Assembly: GCA_016926985.1 (NCBI GenBank) | Contig: JAFGNO010000209.1 | Coordinates: 1-20,780 of the forward strand | Origin: Anaerolineae bacterium | GTDB taxonomy: Bacteria; Chloroflexota; Anaerolineae; Aggregatilineales; UBA3940 | DNA: 20,780 bases | Reading direction: 5' to 3' | Shown: one piece after another, positions 13,880 through 20,780 of the stretch | How the letters are laid out: the number at the start of each line of letters is the position of its first letter | Numbering within the stretch: position 1 is the stretch's first letter | Made by a program: the position numbers and the translations under genes | Notes under the pieces: model-generated | Told to the model about the DNA's origin: nothing | Databases searched by the model: none | The model's input: only the letters and a program-made list of their open reading frames with translations

Positions 13880-14455
13880 CTAATCCAATGTGACGTATGG
13901 CGGTCTGGCTATCTCGACATTCTGCATGGGCATACCCATCAGCCGAAGCAGCTCGCGACCCTCTTCGTCGGTATTTGCCGTGGTGACAATGGATATCTCC
14001 ATGCCGCGGACTTTATCAATCTTTTCGTAATGGATCTCCGGGAACAGGATCTGTTCACGCAGGCCAAGGGTATAGTTACCGCGTCCATCAAATGCAGTGG
14101 ACGAAACGCCACGAAAGTCACGTGTTCGTGGCAGCGCCACGTTCATAAGCCTATCCAGAAAAGCCCACATGCGCTCACCACGCAGGGTAACCTTGACACC
14201 GATCTGGCGACCTTCGCGCAGTTTGAAGGAGGCAATGCTTTTCCGCGCCCGGGTAATCACCGGTCGCTGCCCGGTGATAGTTGTGATATCCTCCACGGTC
14301 GCATCAAGCGCGCGGGCGTTATCCAGCGCTTCACCCACCCCAACATTCACCACGGCTTTGACAATGCGAGGCGCCTCCAAGAGATTCCCATACCCAAAGC
14401 GCTTCATCAGCGCCGGGCAGACATTCTCATTGTAGTGCTGCTTTAGCGGATGCAT
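13880..14455 (-). CDS. rplE: 50S ribosomal protein L5
   Basis: The 191-residue product has the L5 elements: HYNENVCPALMKRFGYGNLLEAPRIVKAVVNVGVGEA near the N-terminus, GQRPVITRARKSIASFKLREG, LRGERMWAFLDRLMNVALPR.RDFRG, and a C-terminal NTDEEGRELLRLMGMPM. L5 binds 5S rRNA and contacts P-site tRNA. Its ATG overlaps the rplX stop by one base (TGATG), with GGAGG upstream, so translation is coupled. Confidence 0.98.
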   Translation of the reverse strand: MHPLKQHYNENVCPALMKRFGYGNLLEAPRIVKAVVNVGVGEALDNARALDATVEDITTITGQRPVITRARKSIASFKLREGRQIGVKVTLRGERMWAFLDRLMNVALPRTRDFRGVSSTAFDGRGNYTLGLREQILFPEIHYEKIDKVRGMEISIVTTANTDEEGRELLRLMGMPMQNVEIARPPYVTLD

Positions 14456-14787
14456 CAGTCAATGTCCTCCCCACACTTCTTACAAACACGAATCCGAACT
14501 CCCGCATCCCGGCGAATGCCCACACGGGTAGCCGCTTCGCACCGGGGGCAGACCAACATGACGTTGGAGATGTGAAGAGGTGCTTCGAACTGAATGATGC
14601 CAGCCTGCACCTGCCCACGCCCAGCCTGTACTGGAGACTGGTGCTTTTTGCGGATATTCACGCCCTCAATCACCACTCGCCGCATTTTAGGATAGGTACG
14701 CAGCACCCTACCCCGAACACCCTTGTCATTACCAGCAATGACTTCGACGGTGTCCTCTCGTTTTATACGTAAATGATTCTGTGTCAT
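14455..14787 (-). CDS. rplX: 50S ribosomal protein L24 with zinc ribbon
   Basis: The 110-residue product has the KOW motif (TVEVIAGNDKGVRGRVLRTYP, about 13-33), then VEGVNIRKKHQ and the ISNVMLVCP element. Four cysteines in two CxxC pairs (C80/C83 and C102/C105) form a putative zinc ribbon, kept in some bacterial lineages and lost in E. coli L24. L24 initiates 50S assembly near the exit tunnel. The start lies 18 bases after rplN, with AAGGA about 10 bases upstream. Confidence 0.98.
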   Translation of the reverse strand: MTQNHLRIKREDTVEVIAGNDKGVRGRVLRTYPKMRRVVIEGVNIRKKHQSPVQAGRGQVQAGIIQFEAPLHISNVMLVCPRCEAATRVGIRRDAGVRIRVCKKCGEDID

Positions 14788-14805
14788 CAGTCTGTTTCCT
14801 TCCGC

Positions 14806-15177
14806 CTACAGAACCTCTGGGGCCAGCGAGACGATTTTCATAAATCCTGCCTCGCGAAGTTCGCGGGCAACCGGCCCAAAGATACGAGTACCTTTCGGGT
14901 TCCGGGTATCACTGTCCAGAATCACGGCGGCATTATCATCGAAGCGGATATAGGACCCGTCTTCCCGACGATATTCCTTTTTAGTCCTTACCACCACAGC
15001 GCGAACAATATCGCTCTTCTTCACACCAGCATGAGGCTGGGCGCTTTTGACCGTTGCCACCACAATATCGCCCACGCCACCGTAGTACCGTTTTGAGCCA
15101 CCAAGCACCCGGATGACCAGGATCTCGCGGGCGCCGCTGTTATCGGCAACTTTCAATCGACTTTCCTGCTGAATCAT
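14806..15177 (-). CDS. rplN: 50S ribosomal protein L14
   Basis: The 123-residue product starts MIQQESRLKVADNSGA and contains the L14 signature around VVRTKKEYRREDGSYIRFDDNAAVIL, ending PKGTRIFGPVARELRE..F.KIVSLAPEVL. L14 sits at the subunit interface and binds 23S rRNA; the silencing factor RsfS docks to it in other bacteria. Length is standard. Only a weak purine stretch precedes the ATG. It lies 20 bases after rpsQ. Confidence 0.98.
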   Translation of the reverse strand: MIQQESRLKVADNSGAREILVIRVLGGSKRYYGGVGDIVVATVKSAQPHAGVKKSDIVRAVVVRTKKEYRREDGSYIRFDDNAAVILDSDTRNPKGTRIFGPVARELREAGFMKIVSLAPEVL

Positions 15178-15197
15178 AGTATGTCTCTTTTCCAGCC

Positions 15198-15557
15198 CTA
15201 AGCGTCTTCTTCGCTGTCCACATCGGTGTCCAGTGTCTGATCTGCCTCATCCGATTCCTCATCAGATGAAACACTGGCAACATCATCTAATGCAGCAGTG
15301 CGAGCACTCAAGTCTTCACGCAGGATTTCTTGAACAGCCCAGCGTTTGTGCTTGCTCATAGGACGAGATTCAACAATCAGCACCTCATCGCCAAGCTGAC
15401 ACTCATTATGCTCATCATGTGCCATGTAGCGCTTGTGTGTTTTGATCACCTTACCATAAAGAGGGTGGCGATACGATCTCTCCACACGCACGACTACTGT
15501 CTTGTCCATCTTATTGCTGACCACACTCCCTGTCAGTCTTCGTCGTTTATTTGGCAT
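15198..15557 (-). CDS. rpsQ: 30S ribosomal protein S17, with an acidic C-terminal tail
   Basis: Residues 1-82 are a normal S17: RRRLTGSVVSNKMDKTVVV, HPLYGKVIKTHKRYMAHDE, CQLGDEVLIVESRPMSKHKRW. S17 is a primary binder of 16S rRNA helix 11. Unusually, the protein continues to 119 residues. In 91-119 there are 14 Asp or Glu and no Lys or Arg, in a protein class that is otherwise basic. The ATG at 15557 is preferred over an in-frame TTG at 15563; GGAGG lies about 9 bases upstream. It overlaps the end of rpmC by 11 bases. Confidence 0.97.
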   Translation of the reverse strand: MPNKRRRLTGSVVSNKMDKTVVVRVERSYRHPLYGKVIKTHKRYMAHDEHNECQLGDEVLIVESRPMSKHKRWAVQEILREDLSARTAALDDVASVSSDEESDEADQTLDTDVDSEEDA

Positions 15558-15762
15558 CGCCAACTTCCTCCAATTGCTTCTCGCGCAGCACAGTTAGAAT
15601 GCGGGCGATGTTGCGCTGGGCAACCTTCAAGCGGGTAAAATCCTCCAACTGGCCAGAGGTGCGCTGAAAACGAAGGTTGAAATATTCCTCTTTCGCTTCT
15701 TCCAACTGGACCTGAAGCTCACTCTGCGACAGCTGCCGCAGTTCGGATGCTACTAACTTCAT
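15547..15762 (-). CDS. rpmC: 50S ribosomal protein L29
   Basis: The 71-residue two-helix protein shows the L29 pattern: ELRQLSQSELQVQLEEAKEEYFNLRFQ, then TSGQLEDFTRLKVAQRNIARILTVLREKQ. L29 lies beside L23 at the exit tunnel, where SRP and trigger factor dock. Its ATG overlaps the rplP stop by one base (TGATG), and an AGGAGG about 10 bases upstream lies inside rplP. Confidence 0.97.
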   Translation of the reverse strand: MKLVASELRQLSQSELQVQLEEAKEEYFNLRFQRTSGQLEDFTRLKVAQRNIARILTVLREKQLEEVGDAK

Positions 15763-16199
15763 CAGCCTGTCACCTCCTGACCCGAAATCGGATCAATCCG
15801 GCGGACGATCTTGGTTTTGATGGGCATCTTGTAGCCGGCAAGGCGCAAAGCCTCCTCTGCCACCTCAAAATCAACACCCCCAACCTCAAACATCACACGC
15901 CCTGGCTTGACAACGGCTACCCAGTGATCCACCGCTCCTTTGCCTTTACCCATACGGGTTTCAGCGGGTTTTTGTGTAACCGGTTTATCCGGGAATATCC
16001 GAATATATACCTTGCCACGGCGTTTCAGGTGACGCACAATAGCGCGTCGGGCAGCCTCAATCTGGCGGCTGGTGATCCAGGCCGGCTCAAGCGCCTGCAG
16101 ACCCATTTCACCCATATCCACCTTATTGCCTCTCTGGGCCTTACCCTTCATCCGCCCGCGAAACTGCTTGCGGTATTTAACTCGTTTGGGCATCAACAT
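15762..16199 (-). CDS. rplP: 50S ribosomal protein L16
   Basis: The 145-residue product starts MLMPKRVKYRKQFRGRMKG, the usual L16 start, and contains the ITSRQIEAARRAI helix, KVYIRIFPDKPVTQKPAETRMGKGKGAVDHWVAVVKPGR, and ALRLAGYKMPIKTKIV. L16 sits near the A-site tRNA and the peptidyl-transferase centre. GGAG lies 10 bases before the first ATG. The 108-bp gap separating it from rpsC is the longest inside the S10 section and holds a promoter-like sequence. Confidence 0.98.
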   Translation of the reverse strand: MLMPKRVKYRKQFRGRMKGKAQRGNKVDMGEMGLQALEPAWITSRQIEAARRAIVRHLKRRGKVYIRIFPDKPVTQKPAETRMGKGKGAVDHWVAVVKPGRVMFEVGGVDFEVAEEALRLAGYKMPIKTKIVRRIDPISGQEVTG

Positions 16200-16234
16200 G
16201 TCGTACTATCTCCATCATGACAAAGCGACCCACT

Positions 16235-16264
16235 ATTATACTGACCAGTTATCGCATTTGCCGA
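16235..16264 (-). promoter_or_regulatory. Candidate internal promoter ahead of rplP
   Basis: The -10 is a perfect TATAAT (16240-16235). The -35 TCGGCA (16264-16259) matches 4 of 6 bases across an 18-bp spacer. It lies in the 108-bp rpsC-rplP gap. A start near 16228 would give about 29 nt of leader. The weak -35 box lowers confidence. Confidence 0.4.
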
Positions 16265-16307
16265 TTTTAGTTCTTTAACACTTTACCAGGGCACGTCCAC
16301 CAACTGA

Positions 16308-16976
16308 CTATTGGCTGACGTAAACACCTTCCGACTCGCGCGTTTCCTCGCCCAGGATCTCGCCTTTGTAGATCCAGACTTTGACGCCGATGCGACCAAA
16401 AGTTGTGAGCGATTCAGCCGTTCCGTAATCCACGTCAGCACGAAGGGTCTGAAGCGGCACCCGCCCTTCGCGGACCCATTCACGCCGGGCCATTTCTGCC
16501 CCATGCAGGCGCCCGGCGCACATGATCTTGATCCCTTCGGCGCCCTGACGCATGGCCTGAGTCGCTGCACGCTTCATCGCCCGGGCATGGGAAATCCGCC
16601 GCTCAAGCTGCCTGGCAACATTATCCGCTACCAGGGTCGCATCAATATCAGGATTGGTAATCTCCTCGACTTCTACCTTGACGGACTTGCCCGTCATCTC
16701 TTCCAAGTCCTGCCGAAGAGTCTTCACCGAGGCCCCTTTTCGCCCAATCACGATGCCGGGGCGCGCAGTATGAATGGTTACACGGACCCGCGCAGGAAAT
16801 CGCTCGATCTCAATTTTCGAGATGCTCGCATTGTCATGGGACTTCTGAATGAAATCGCGAATCGCGAAGTCTTCATGCAGCAACTCGCCATAACGCCGGC
16901 CTTCTGCAAACCAGCGTGCGTTCCAGTCCCGGATAATCTTGAGCCGCATTCCAACAGGATGTACTTTACGTCCCAT
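16308..16976 (-). CDS. rpsC: 30S ribosomal protein S3
   Basis: The 222-residue product starts MGRKVHPVGMRLKIIRDW and holds a type II KH domain with the GRKG loop at 78-81 (VIGRKGASV). The C-terminal S3 domain follows (IMCAGRLHGAEMAR.EW.REGRVPLQTLRADVDYG...GRIGVKVWIYKGE). S3 lines the mRNA entry channel. AGGAGG lies 8 bases before the ATG, and the start is 3 bases after the rplV stop. Confidence 0.98.
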   Translation of the reverse strand: MGRKVHPVGMRLKIIRDWNARWFAEGRRYGELLHEDFAIRDFIQKSHDNASISKIEIERFPARVRVTIHTARPGIVIGRKGASVKTLRQDLEEMTGKSVKVEVEEITNPDIDATLVADNVARQLERRISHARAMKRAATQAMRQGAEGIKIMCAGRLHGAEMARREWVREGRVPLQTLRADVDYGTAESLTTFGRIGVKVWIYKGEILGEETRESEGVYVSQ

Positions 16977-16979
16977 CTC

Positions 16980-17345
16980 TTAGTCCTCCTTACCCGCTGT
17001 TACCGCTTCAGGCTCGCGTTCGCTCAACACAACGGTCAGATGAGATGTCCGACGCGTGATGGGCTTAAACCGACCCCGTGCTCCAAAGCGCCGCCAGGGA
17101 CGGCGTGGGCCTTCGTTGGCATAAACCTGAGTGATAACCATCAGGTTGGGATCCAGCTCAAAGTTATTCTCCGCATTGGCAAGTGCGCTGTTCAGCGTTT
17201 TCAGCAACAGGCCCGCCCCCTTCTGAGGCATATGCCTGAGCAGATCCGCCGCCTCGTTGGCTTCCATCCCGCGAACCAGATCACATACCAGCCGTATCTT
17301 TTGCGGTGATATGGGAAGGTGCTTGGAGGTTGCTCTGACTTCCAT
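16980..17345 (-). CDS. rplV: 50S ribosomal protein L22
   Basis: The 121-residue product has the L22 pattern: LPISPQKIRLVCDLVRGM, LLLKTLNSALANAENN, then the beta-hairpin VYANEGPRRPWRRFGARGRFKPITRRTSHLTVVLSE, which lines the exit tunnel in bacterial ribosomes. The start is 2 bases after rpsS, with AAGGGG about 8 bases upstream. A short acidic tail (EPEAVTAGKED) ends the protein. Confidence 0.98.
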   Translation of the reverse strand: MEVRATSKHLPISPQKIRLVCDLVRGMEANEAADLLRHMPQKGAGLLLKTLNSALANAENNFELDPNLMVITQVYANEGPRRPWRRFGARGRFKPITRRTSHLTVVLSEREPEAVTAGKED

Positions 17346-17347
17346 AG

Positions 17348-17623
17348 TTAGCGCCCCTTCTTTTCTCTGGTGATATGCCCACGGAACGTGCGTGTTGGGG
17401 CAAACTCGCCAAGCTTATGACCGACCATGTTCTCGGTGATATAGATGGGCACATGCCGGCGACCGTCATGTACAGCGATCGTGTGTCCCACAAACTCCGG
17501 GAAGATGGTCGAAGCACGGCTCCAGGTCCTGACTACTTTCTTATCACCGCTGTCGTTCATCTGCTCAATCTTCTTCATGAGCTTTGGCTCAACAAACGGC
17601 CCCTTTTTCAGGCTACGTGACAT
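17348..17623 (-). CDS. rpsS: 30S ribosomal protein S19
   Basis: The 91-residue product starts MSRSLKKGPFVEPKLMKKI and has the S19 core TWSRASTIFPEFVGHTIAVHDGRRHVPIYITENMVGHKLGEFAPTRTFRGH. S19 forms a complex with S13 in the 30S head. GGAGG lies 9 bases before the ATG. Length and place between rplB and rplV are canonical. Confidence 0.98.
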   Translation of the reverse strand: MSRSLKKGPFVEPKLMKKIEQMNDSGDKKVVRTWSRASTIFPEFVGHTIAVHDGRRHVPIYITENMVGHKLGEFAPTRTFRGHITREKKGR

Positions 17624-17650
17624 TGATATCTACCTCCACTGTCCCTGCCA

Positions 17651-18487
17651 TTACCGCCGCTTCTTGCCGCGACGCCGGACAATATACTTATCCGTCGCTT
17701 TATTGCTGCGCGTCTTTTTGCCAAGCGTGGGTTTCCCCCATGGGCTCTTTGGACTTGGCATACCAATTGGCGACCGACCTTCACCACCACCATGAGGGTG
17801 TGAGGCGGGGTCCATCGCGCTTCCTCTGACCGATGGCCGCCAGCCAAGCCAGCGTTTGCGACCAGCCTTACCAAGCTTGATATTGCCATAGTCGGTATTA
17901 CCTACCTGGCCAATCGTCGCCATGCAGGTCTGGCGCACATAACGCATCTCGCCACTTGGCAGACGAAGGGTGGCGTTGCCCCCTTCTTTCGCCAGAAGCT
18001 GGGCAGATGTTCCCGCCGCTCTGACAAGCTGTCCGCCATGCCCTTCGTTCAACTCAATGTTATGGATGACTGTACCCACCGGGATATCCCGCATCTGCAG
18101 GGCATTGCCAGGACGGATTTCAGCCTTTGAGCCACTCATGATCGTATCGCCAACCTGCAAACCAAGCGGCGCGATAATATAGCGCTTTTCACCATCCACA
18201 TAGTTAACCAGCGCTATGCGGGCCGACCGGTTGGGATCGTACTCAATACTGGCAATACGACCGGGTATTCCATGCTTATCGCGGCGGAAATCAATGATCC
18301 GGTAGCGGCGGCGATGCCCGCCTCCGCGATGGCGAACCGTGATCCGTCCCTGATTATTCCGCCCGGACCGCTGCTTTCTTATCACGGTCAGGGACTTCTC
18401 AGGTTTGTTCCGCGTGATCTCTTCAAACGAATGCCCTGTCATGCCACGGCGTCCGGGCGATGTGGGCCTGTACTTTTTTATTGGCAT
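17651..18487 (-). CDS. rplB: 50S ribosomal protein L2
   Basis: The 278-residue product has the L2 marks: KKYRPTSPGRRGMT at 4-17, the RHRGGGHRRRYR stretch at 52-63, the GNALQMRDIPVGTVIHNIE region, and the near-universal HPHGGGEG at 230-237, which reaches towards the peptidyl-transferase centre. The basic C-terminus ends KYIVRRRGKKRR. GAGGT lies about 10 bases before the ATG at 18487. It follows rplW by 40 bases. Confidence 0.98.
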   Translation of the reverse strand: MPIKKYRPTSPGRRGMTGHSFEEITRNKPEKSLTVIRKQRSGRNNQGRITVRHRGGGHRRRYRIIDFRRDKHGIPGRIASIEYDPNRSARIALVNYVDGEKRYIIAPLGLQVGDTIMSGSKAEIRPGNALQMRDIPVGTVIHNIELNEGHGGQLVRAAGTSAQLLAKEGGNATLRLPSGEMRYVRQTCMATIGQVGNTDYGNIKLGKAGRKRWLGWRPSVRGSAMDPASHPHGGGEGRSPIGMPSPKSPWGKPTLGKKTRSNKATDKYIVRRRGKKRR

Positions 18488-18527
18488 AACTACGCTACCT
18501 CAAACCTAACAATCATCTGGCGTTTGT

Positions 18528-18827
18528 CTAGATACCAAACAGGTCAATGCTCTGGCCAGGGGCAATTGTCACGTAAGCCTTTTTCCAGGCTTTTTTGCGG
18601 ACATACCGCTTCCGCAATCGTTTCCCCATCTTGGCGGGCATGATCGCAGTACGCACCTTGAGTACTTCTACATCGAAGATCGACTCAACCGCGTCCTTGA
18701 TCATGGGCTTGTTAGCCTTGATATCTACTTCAAACACATATACGTTTAACTCGTCGGCCAGGCGGTCGCTCTTCTCCGTGATCACCGGACGCCGGATCAC
18801 ATCGTATAAATGCATGCTACCACCCAT
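18528..18827 (-). CDS. rplW: 50S ribosomal protein L23
   Basis: The 99-residue product reads MGGSMHLYDVIRRPVITEKSDRL and has the L23 pattern YVFEVDIKANKPMIKDAVESIFDVEVLKVRTAIMP, ending with an exit-tunnel loop rich in Lys/Arg. The frame runs on to 18872, but that would overlap rplD. The ATG at 18827 has AGGAG 8 bases upstream and lies one base after the rplD stop. L23 is the docking site for trigger factor and SRP. Confidence 0.97.
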   Translation of the reverse strand: MGGSMHLYDVIRRPVITEKSDRLADELNVYVFEVDIKANKPMIKDAVESIFDVEVLKVRTAIMPAKMGKRLRKRYVRKKAWKKAYVTIAPGQSIDLFGI

Positions 18828-18828
18828 A

Positions 18829-19464
18829 TTACTCACTCCTACCAAGCCACGTGGTGATGACTTCCAATGCATCCAGAGGAATGATCACCTTATCATATTT
18901 CAACAGATCGCGGACATTCAGGTAGCTGGCTCTCAGGTAACGCGCATCCGACAGGTTGCGAATTGAACGCTGGACATTGTCATTCTTCTCAGCCAGCAGC
19001 ACCAATGTGGTGCATTCCCCGGCCAGATAGTGGAGAATGTCAGCCATATCCCTGGTCTTGGGCGCATCCATGTCAAGCTTATCCACCAACACGATCTCCC
19101 GTTCGGCAGCTTTAGCTGAAAGAGCAGACCGAATAGCCTGGCGGCGCATCTTCTTGGGCATATCCTTCGTATATTTCCGGGGCATTGGGCCATGAGCAAC
19201 ACCACCGCCCACAAAAATCGGGGCATTACGACTGCCATGCCGCGCTCTACCAGTTCCTTTTTGCCGATACCATTTGGCCTTTGTGCGATTGACCTCGCCG
19301 CGCGACTTCACTTTGTGCGTGCCAAGACGCGCATTAGCCATCTGGCGAACATATGCCTGGTGCATTAATCCGACGTTTATCTCTACTTCAAAGATATCAG
19401 GGGGCAGTTCAATCTCACCGACATCCTGCCCAGTCATATCTTTGACCGGGAATTTCATCGTCAT
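18829..19464 (-). CDS. rplD: 50S ribosomal protein L4
   Basis: The protein is 211 residues. It has the L4 marks: the LMHQAYVRQMANARLGTHKVKSRGEV helix and loop, the KWYRQKGTGRARHGSRNAPIFVGGGVAHGP tunnel loop, and a C-terminal YLNVRDLLKYDKVIIPLDALE. Three in-frame ATGs occur at 19470, 19464 and 19458. GAGG is one base from the first and 7 bases from the second, so 19464 is preferred. L4 in E. coli also represses the S10 operon; whether it does so here cannot be seen. Confidence 0.96.
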   Translation of the reverse strand: MTMKFPVKDMTGQDVGEIELPPDIFEVEINVGLMHQAYVRQMANARLGTHKVKSRGEVNRTKAKWYRQKGTGRARHGSRNAPIFVGGGVAHGPMPRKYTKDMPKKMRRQAIRSALSAKAAEREIVLVDKLDMDAPKTRDMADILHYLAGECTTLVLLAEKNDNVQRSIRNLSDARYLRASYLNVRDLLKYDKVIIPLDALEVITTWLGRSE

Positions 19465-19474
19465 ACCCATCCCT

Positions 19475-20194
19475 CTACTGTTTCACTGTGGGGTTGATAA
19501 CAACCAGACCGCCTTTGGAGCCGGGAACACTACCCTTAACCGCCAGCAGATTGTTATCTGTATCAACCACCACAATTTCTAGATTCTGTGAGGTCACCCG
19601 CTGCCCGCCCATACGGCCCGCCATGCGTGTACCTTTCTTGACGCGGCCCGGCGTGCTGGTTGAGCTGATCGATCCGGGGGCACGTTCGCGGTCGGACTGA
19701 CCATGGGTTTTGGGCCCGCGATGGAACCCATGCCGCTTGATCGTTCCAGCGAAACCCTTCCCCTTGCTTGTCCCGCTCACATCAACACGCTCGCCAGCCG
19801 TAAAGACCTCCACGGTAATCTTCTGACCCTCTTCAACACCCTCAACTGTATCAACGCGGAATTCGCGCAGAATACGCAAGGCAGGGACGGGATTATTCAG
19901 AGCCTTCCGCATCCGATCCGGGTGCTTTTCACTGGGATCCAACAGCCCAAGGTGTCCTCGCTCAGGCTTGGTCAGTTTCCGCTCAATCTTATACTGCTTT
20001 GTGGTGTCATCGGTCTCATTTGCCGCAACTTCATCAAATCCAAGCTGAATTGCCGCATAACCATCCGATGCAGGGGTCTTTACCTGGGTTACCCAGCAAG
20101 GACCTGCCTGGATCACCGTGACCGGGGTACTCTTCCCGTCCTCGTCAAAGACCTGTGTCATACCGATCTTTTTTCCGATGATTCCTTTTACCAT
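19475..20194 (-). CDS. rplC: 50S ribosomal protein L3
   Basis: The 239-residue product starts MVKGIIGKKIGMTQVFDEDGK, typical of L3, and has the VTVIQAGPCWVTQVKT strand, the VSGTSKGKGFAGTIKRHGFHRGP.THG loop that approaches the peptidyl-transferase centre, and GRMGGQRVTSQNLEIV. It is about 25-30 residues longer than E. coli L3, mostly in the ERKLTKPERGHLGLLDPS area. GGAGG lies 10 bases before the ATG. Confidence 0.98.
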   Translation of the reverse strand: MVKGIIGKKIGMTQVFDEDGKSTPVTVIQAGPCWVTQVKTPASDGYAAIQLGFDEVAANETDDTTKQYKIERKLTKPERGHLGLLDPSEKHPDRMRKALNNPVPALRILREFRVDTVEGVEEGQKITVEVFTAGERVDVSGTSKGKGFAGTIKRHGFHRGPKTHGQSDRERAPGSISSTSTPGRVKKGTRMAGRMGGQRVTSQNLEIVVVDTDNNLLAVKGSVPGSKGGLVVINPTVKQ

Positions 20195-20321
20195 AGGGCA
20201 TTGCCTCCAAAGGGACTGCTCAGGGCAACAAGATCGATTGCCCGGACATCATCCCTATTCCATCACTTCCAAACGGTACTCACTGTTTTAGAAATAGCGA
20301 CCTGCGAATTACAGGGGCTCT

Positions 20322-20630
20322 CTAAAGCTTGATTTCAATGTCAACACCAGCAGGCAGGTTCAGCCTCGTCAGTGTATCAATCGTTTTGGCGTCCGGATCC
20401 AGCACATCAATCAGGCGCTTATGCGTTCGCATTTCGAAATGTTCCTGAGAGTCTTTATCGATGAACGGGGATCGTCTAACCGTCCACCGCTCGATCTTGG
20501 TTGGCAGCGGAACCGGACCAACTACCCGTGCGCCGGTACGCTCTGCCGCTTCAACAATTCGCAATGCCGACTCATCCAGAACGCGATGGTCATATGCTTT
20601 CAGTCGAATACGTATTTTTTGCTTCGCCAT
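20322..20630 (-). CDS. rpsJ: 30S ribosomal protein S10
   Basis: The 102-residue product starts MAKQKIRIRLKAYDHRVLD and has the S10 signature VVGPVPLPTKIERWTVRRSPFIDKDSQEHFEMRTHKRLIDV. S10 is a 30S head protein and, as NusE, a partner in transcription antitermination. A TTG two codons upstream (20636) is in frame; the ATG at 20630 is the family start and follows AGGG. It follows tuf by 64 bases, with a hairpin between them. Confidence 0.98.
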   Translation of the reverse strand: MAKQKIRIRLKAYDHRVLDESALRIVEAAERTGARVVGPVPLPTKIERWTVRRSPFIDKDSQEHFEMRTHKRLIDVLDPDAKTIDTLTRLNLPAGVDIEIKL

Positions 20631-20641
20631 CTGCAACCCTT

Positions 20642-20677
20642 AAAAGGCTGGGCACCTGTATGTGAACCGGTCCCCAG
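20642..20677 (-). terminator. Possible attenuator hairpin between tuf and rpsJ
   Basis: On the minus strand CTGGGGACC (20677-20669) pairs with GGTGCCCAG (20656-20648), 8 of 9 pairs with one G-G mismatch and a 12-base loop. CC and then TTTT (20645-20642) follow. The T run is short, so at most partial termination or attenuation is expected where the str section meets the S10 section. Confidence 0.35.
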
Positions 20678-20694
20678 ACATGCTCTATCCTACC

Positions 20695-20780
20695 CTACTC
20701 CAAGATATCCGTGATCACGCCGGCGCCGACGGTCAGGCCACCCTCGCGGATGGCGAAGTTCGACCCCTTTTCCAGCGCGA
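20695..20780 (-). CDS. tuf: Elongation factor Tu, C-terminal end only
   Basis: The last 27 complete codons are in the window, ending at a TAG at 20695-20697. They encode ALEKGSNFAIREGGLTVGAG then VITDILE, the standard end of EF-Tu domain 3. EF-Tu delivers aminoacyl-tRNA to the ribosome as a GTP complex. The rest of the gene lies beyond the right edge. A tuf-rpsJ junction is the usual boundary of the str and S10 operons, so fusA and rpsG/rpsL are likely further upstream (inference). Confidence 0.95.
   Translation of the reverse strand, partial: ALEKGSNFAIREGGLTVGAGVITDILE

Noticed and set aside
16311..17309. A 332-codon open frame on the plus strand opposite rpsC and rplV.
   Set aside because: It is antisense to two clear, conserved ribosomal genes; the composition is that of a shadow frame and no known domain is seen.
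18828..18872. N-terminal extension of L23 into the end of rplD.
   Set aside because: The internal ATG at 18827 has a well-placed AGGAG and gives the standard L23 length.
1..20780. CRISPR arrays, insertion sequences, integrase genes, phage genes or defence systems.
   Set aside because: None seen. All sizeable frames are accounted for by core genes, and no tandem or spaced direct repeats were noticed by eye.

Overview
The window is a bacterial ribosomal-protein supercluster. Almost everything is on the minus strand, so transcription runs from the right edge (position 20780) to the left. It opens with the last codons of an EF-Tu gene (tuf). The S10, spc and alpha operons follow in canonical order with no insertions: rpsJ-rplC-rplD-rplW-rplB-rpsS-rplV-rpsC-rplP-rpmC-rpsQ-rplN-rplX-rplE-rpsN(type Z)-rpsH-rplF-rplR-rpsE-rpmD-rplO-secY-adk-map-rpmJ-rpsM-rpsK-rpsD-rpoA-rplQ. 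The cluster continues into truA-rplM-rpsI. The only standard member missing from its usual place is infA, normally between map and rpmJ.

Left of rpsI the content changes. A two-domain tetrapyrrole-methylase/MazG (YabN-like) pyrophosphohydrolase lies on the same strand. It converges on a plus-strand tRNA-Pro(CGG), which has its own sigma70-type promoter and a terminator that covers the mazG stop codon. Next come a CDP-alcohol phosphatidyltransferase and, overlapping it, an Lgt-like membrane protein cut by the left edge. In the visible part of the Lgt-like protein several residues essential in characterised Lgt are replaced.

The likely source is a bacterium of phylum Chloroflexota, possibly Anaerolineae-related. 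This is inference from the protein sequences: zinc-type S14, cysteine-retaining S4, L36 and L24, the RpoA and L17 style, and the truA-rplM-rpsI continuation. No database comparison was run, and the truA-rplM-rpsI order also occurs in Firmicutes. The G+C content looks moderate, by eye near 50-55%.

The genes supply ribosome assembly (large- and small-subunit proteins), insertion of membrane proteins (SecY), removal of the initiator methionine (Map), nucleotide balance and clean-up (Adk, MazG), the RNA polymerase alpha subunit, and tRNA pseudouridylation (TruA). Spacing is mostly 0-50 bp with several 1-11 bp overlaps, as expected for translational coupling. The wider gaps (tuf-rpsJ, rpsC-rplP, rpsH-rplF, map-rpmJ, rpsD-rpoA, rpsI-mazG) carry most of the possible regulatory structure. 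The best is a near-consensus extended -10 promoter between map and rpmJ that would drive the alpha operon separately. No stretch over 300 bp lacks a gene. I saw no CRISPR array, mobile element or transfer signature. The region is mostly ordinary core genome, and the points worth checking are listed as findings.
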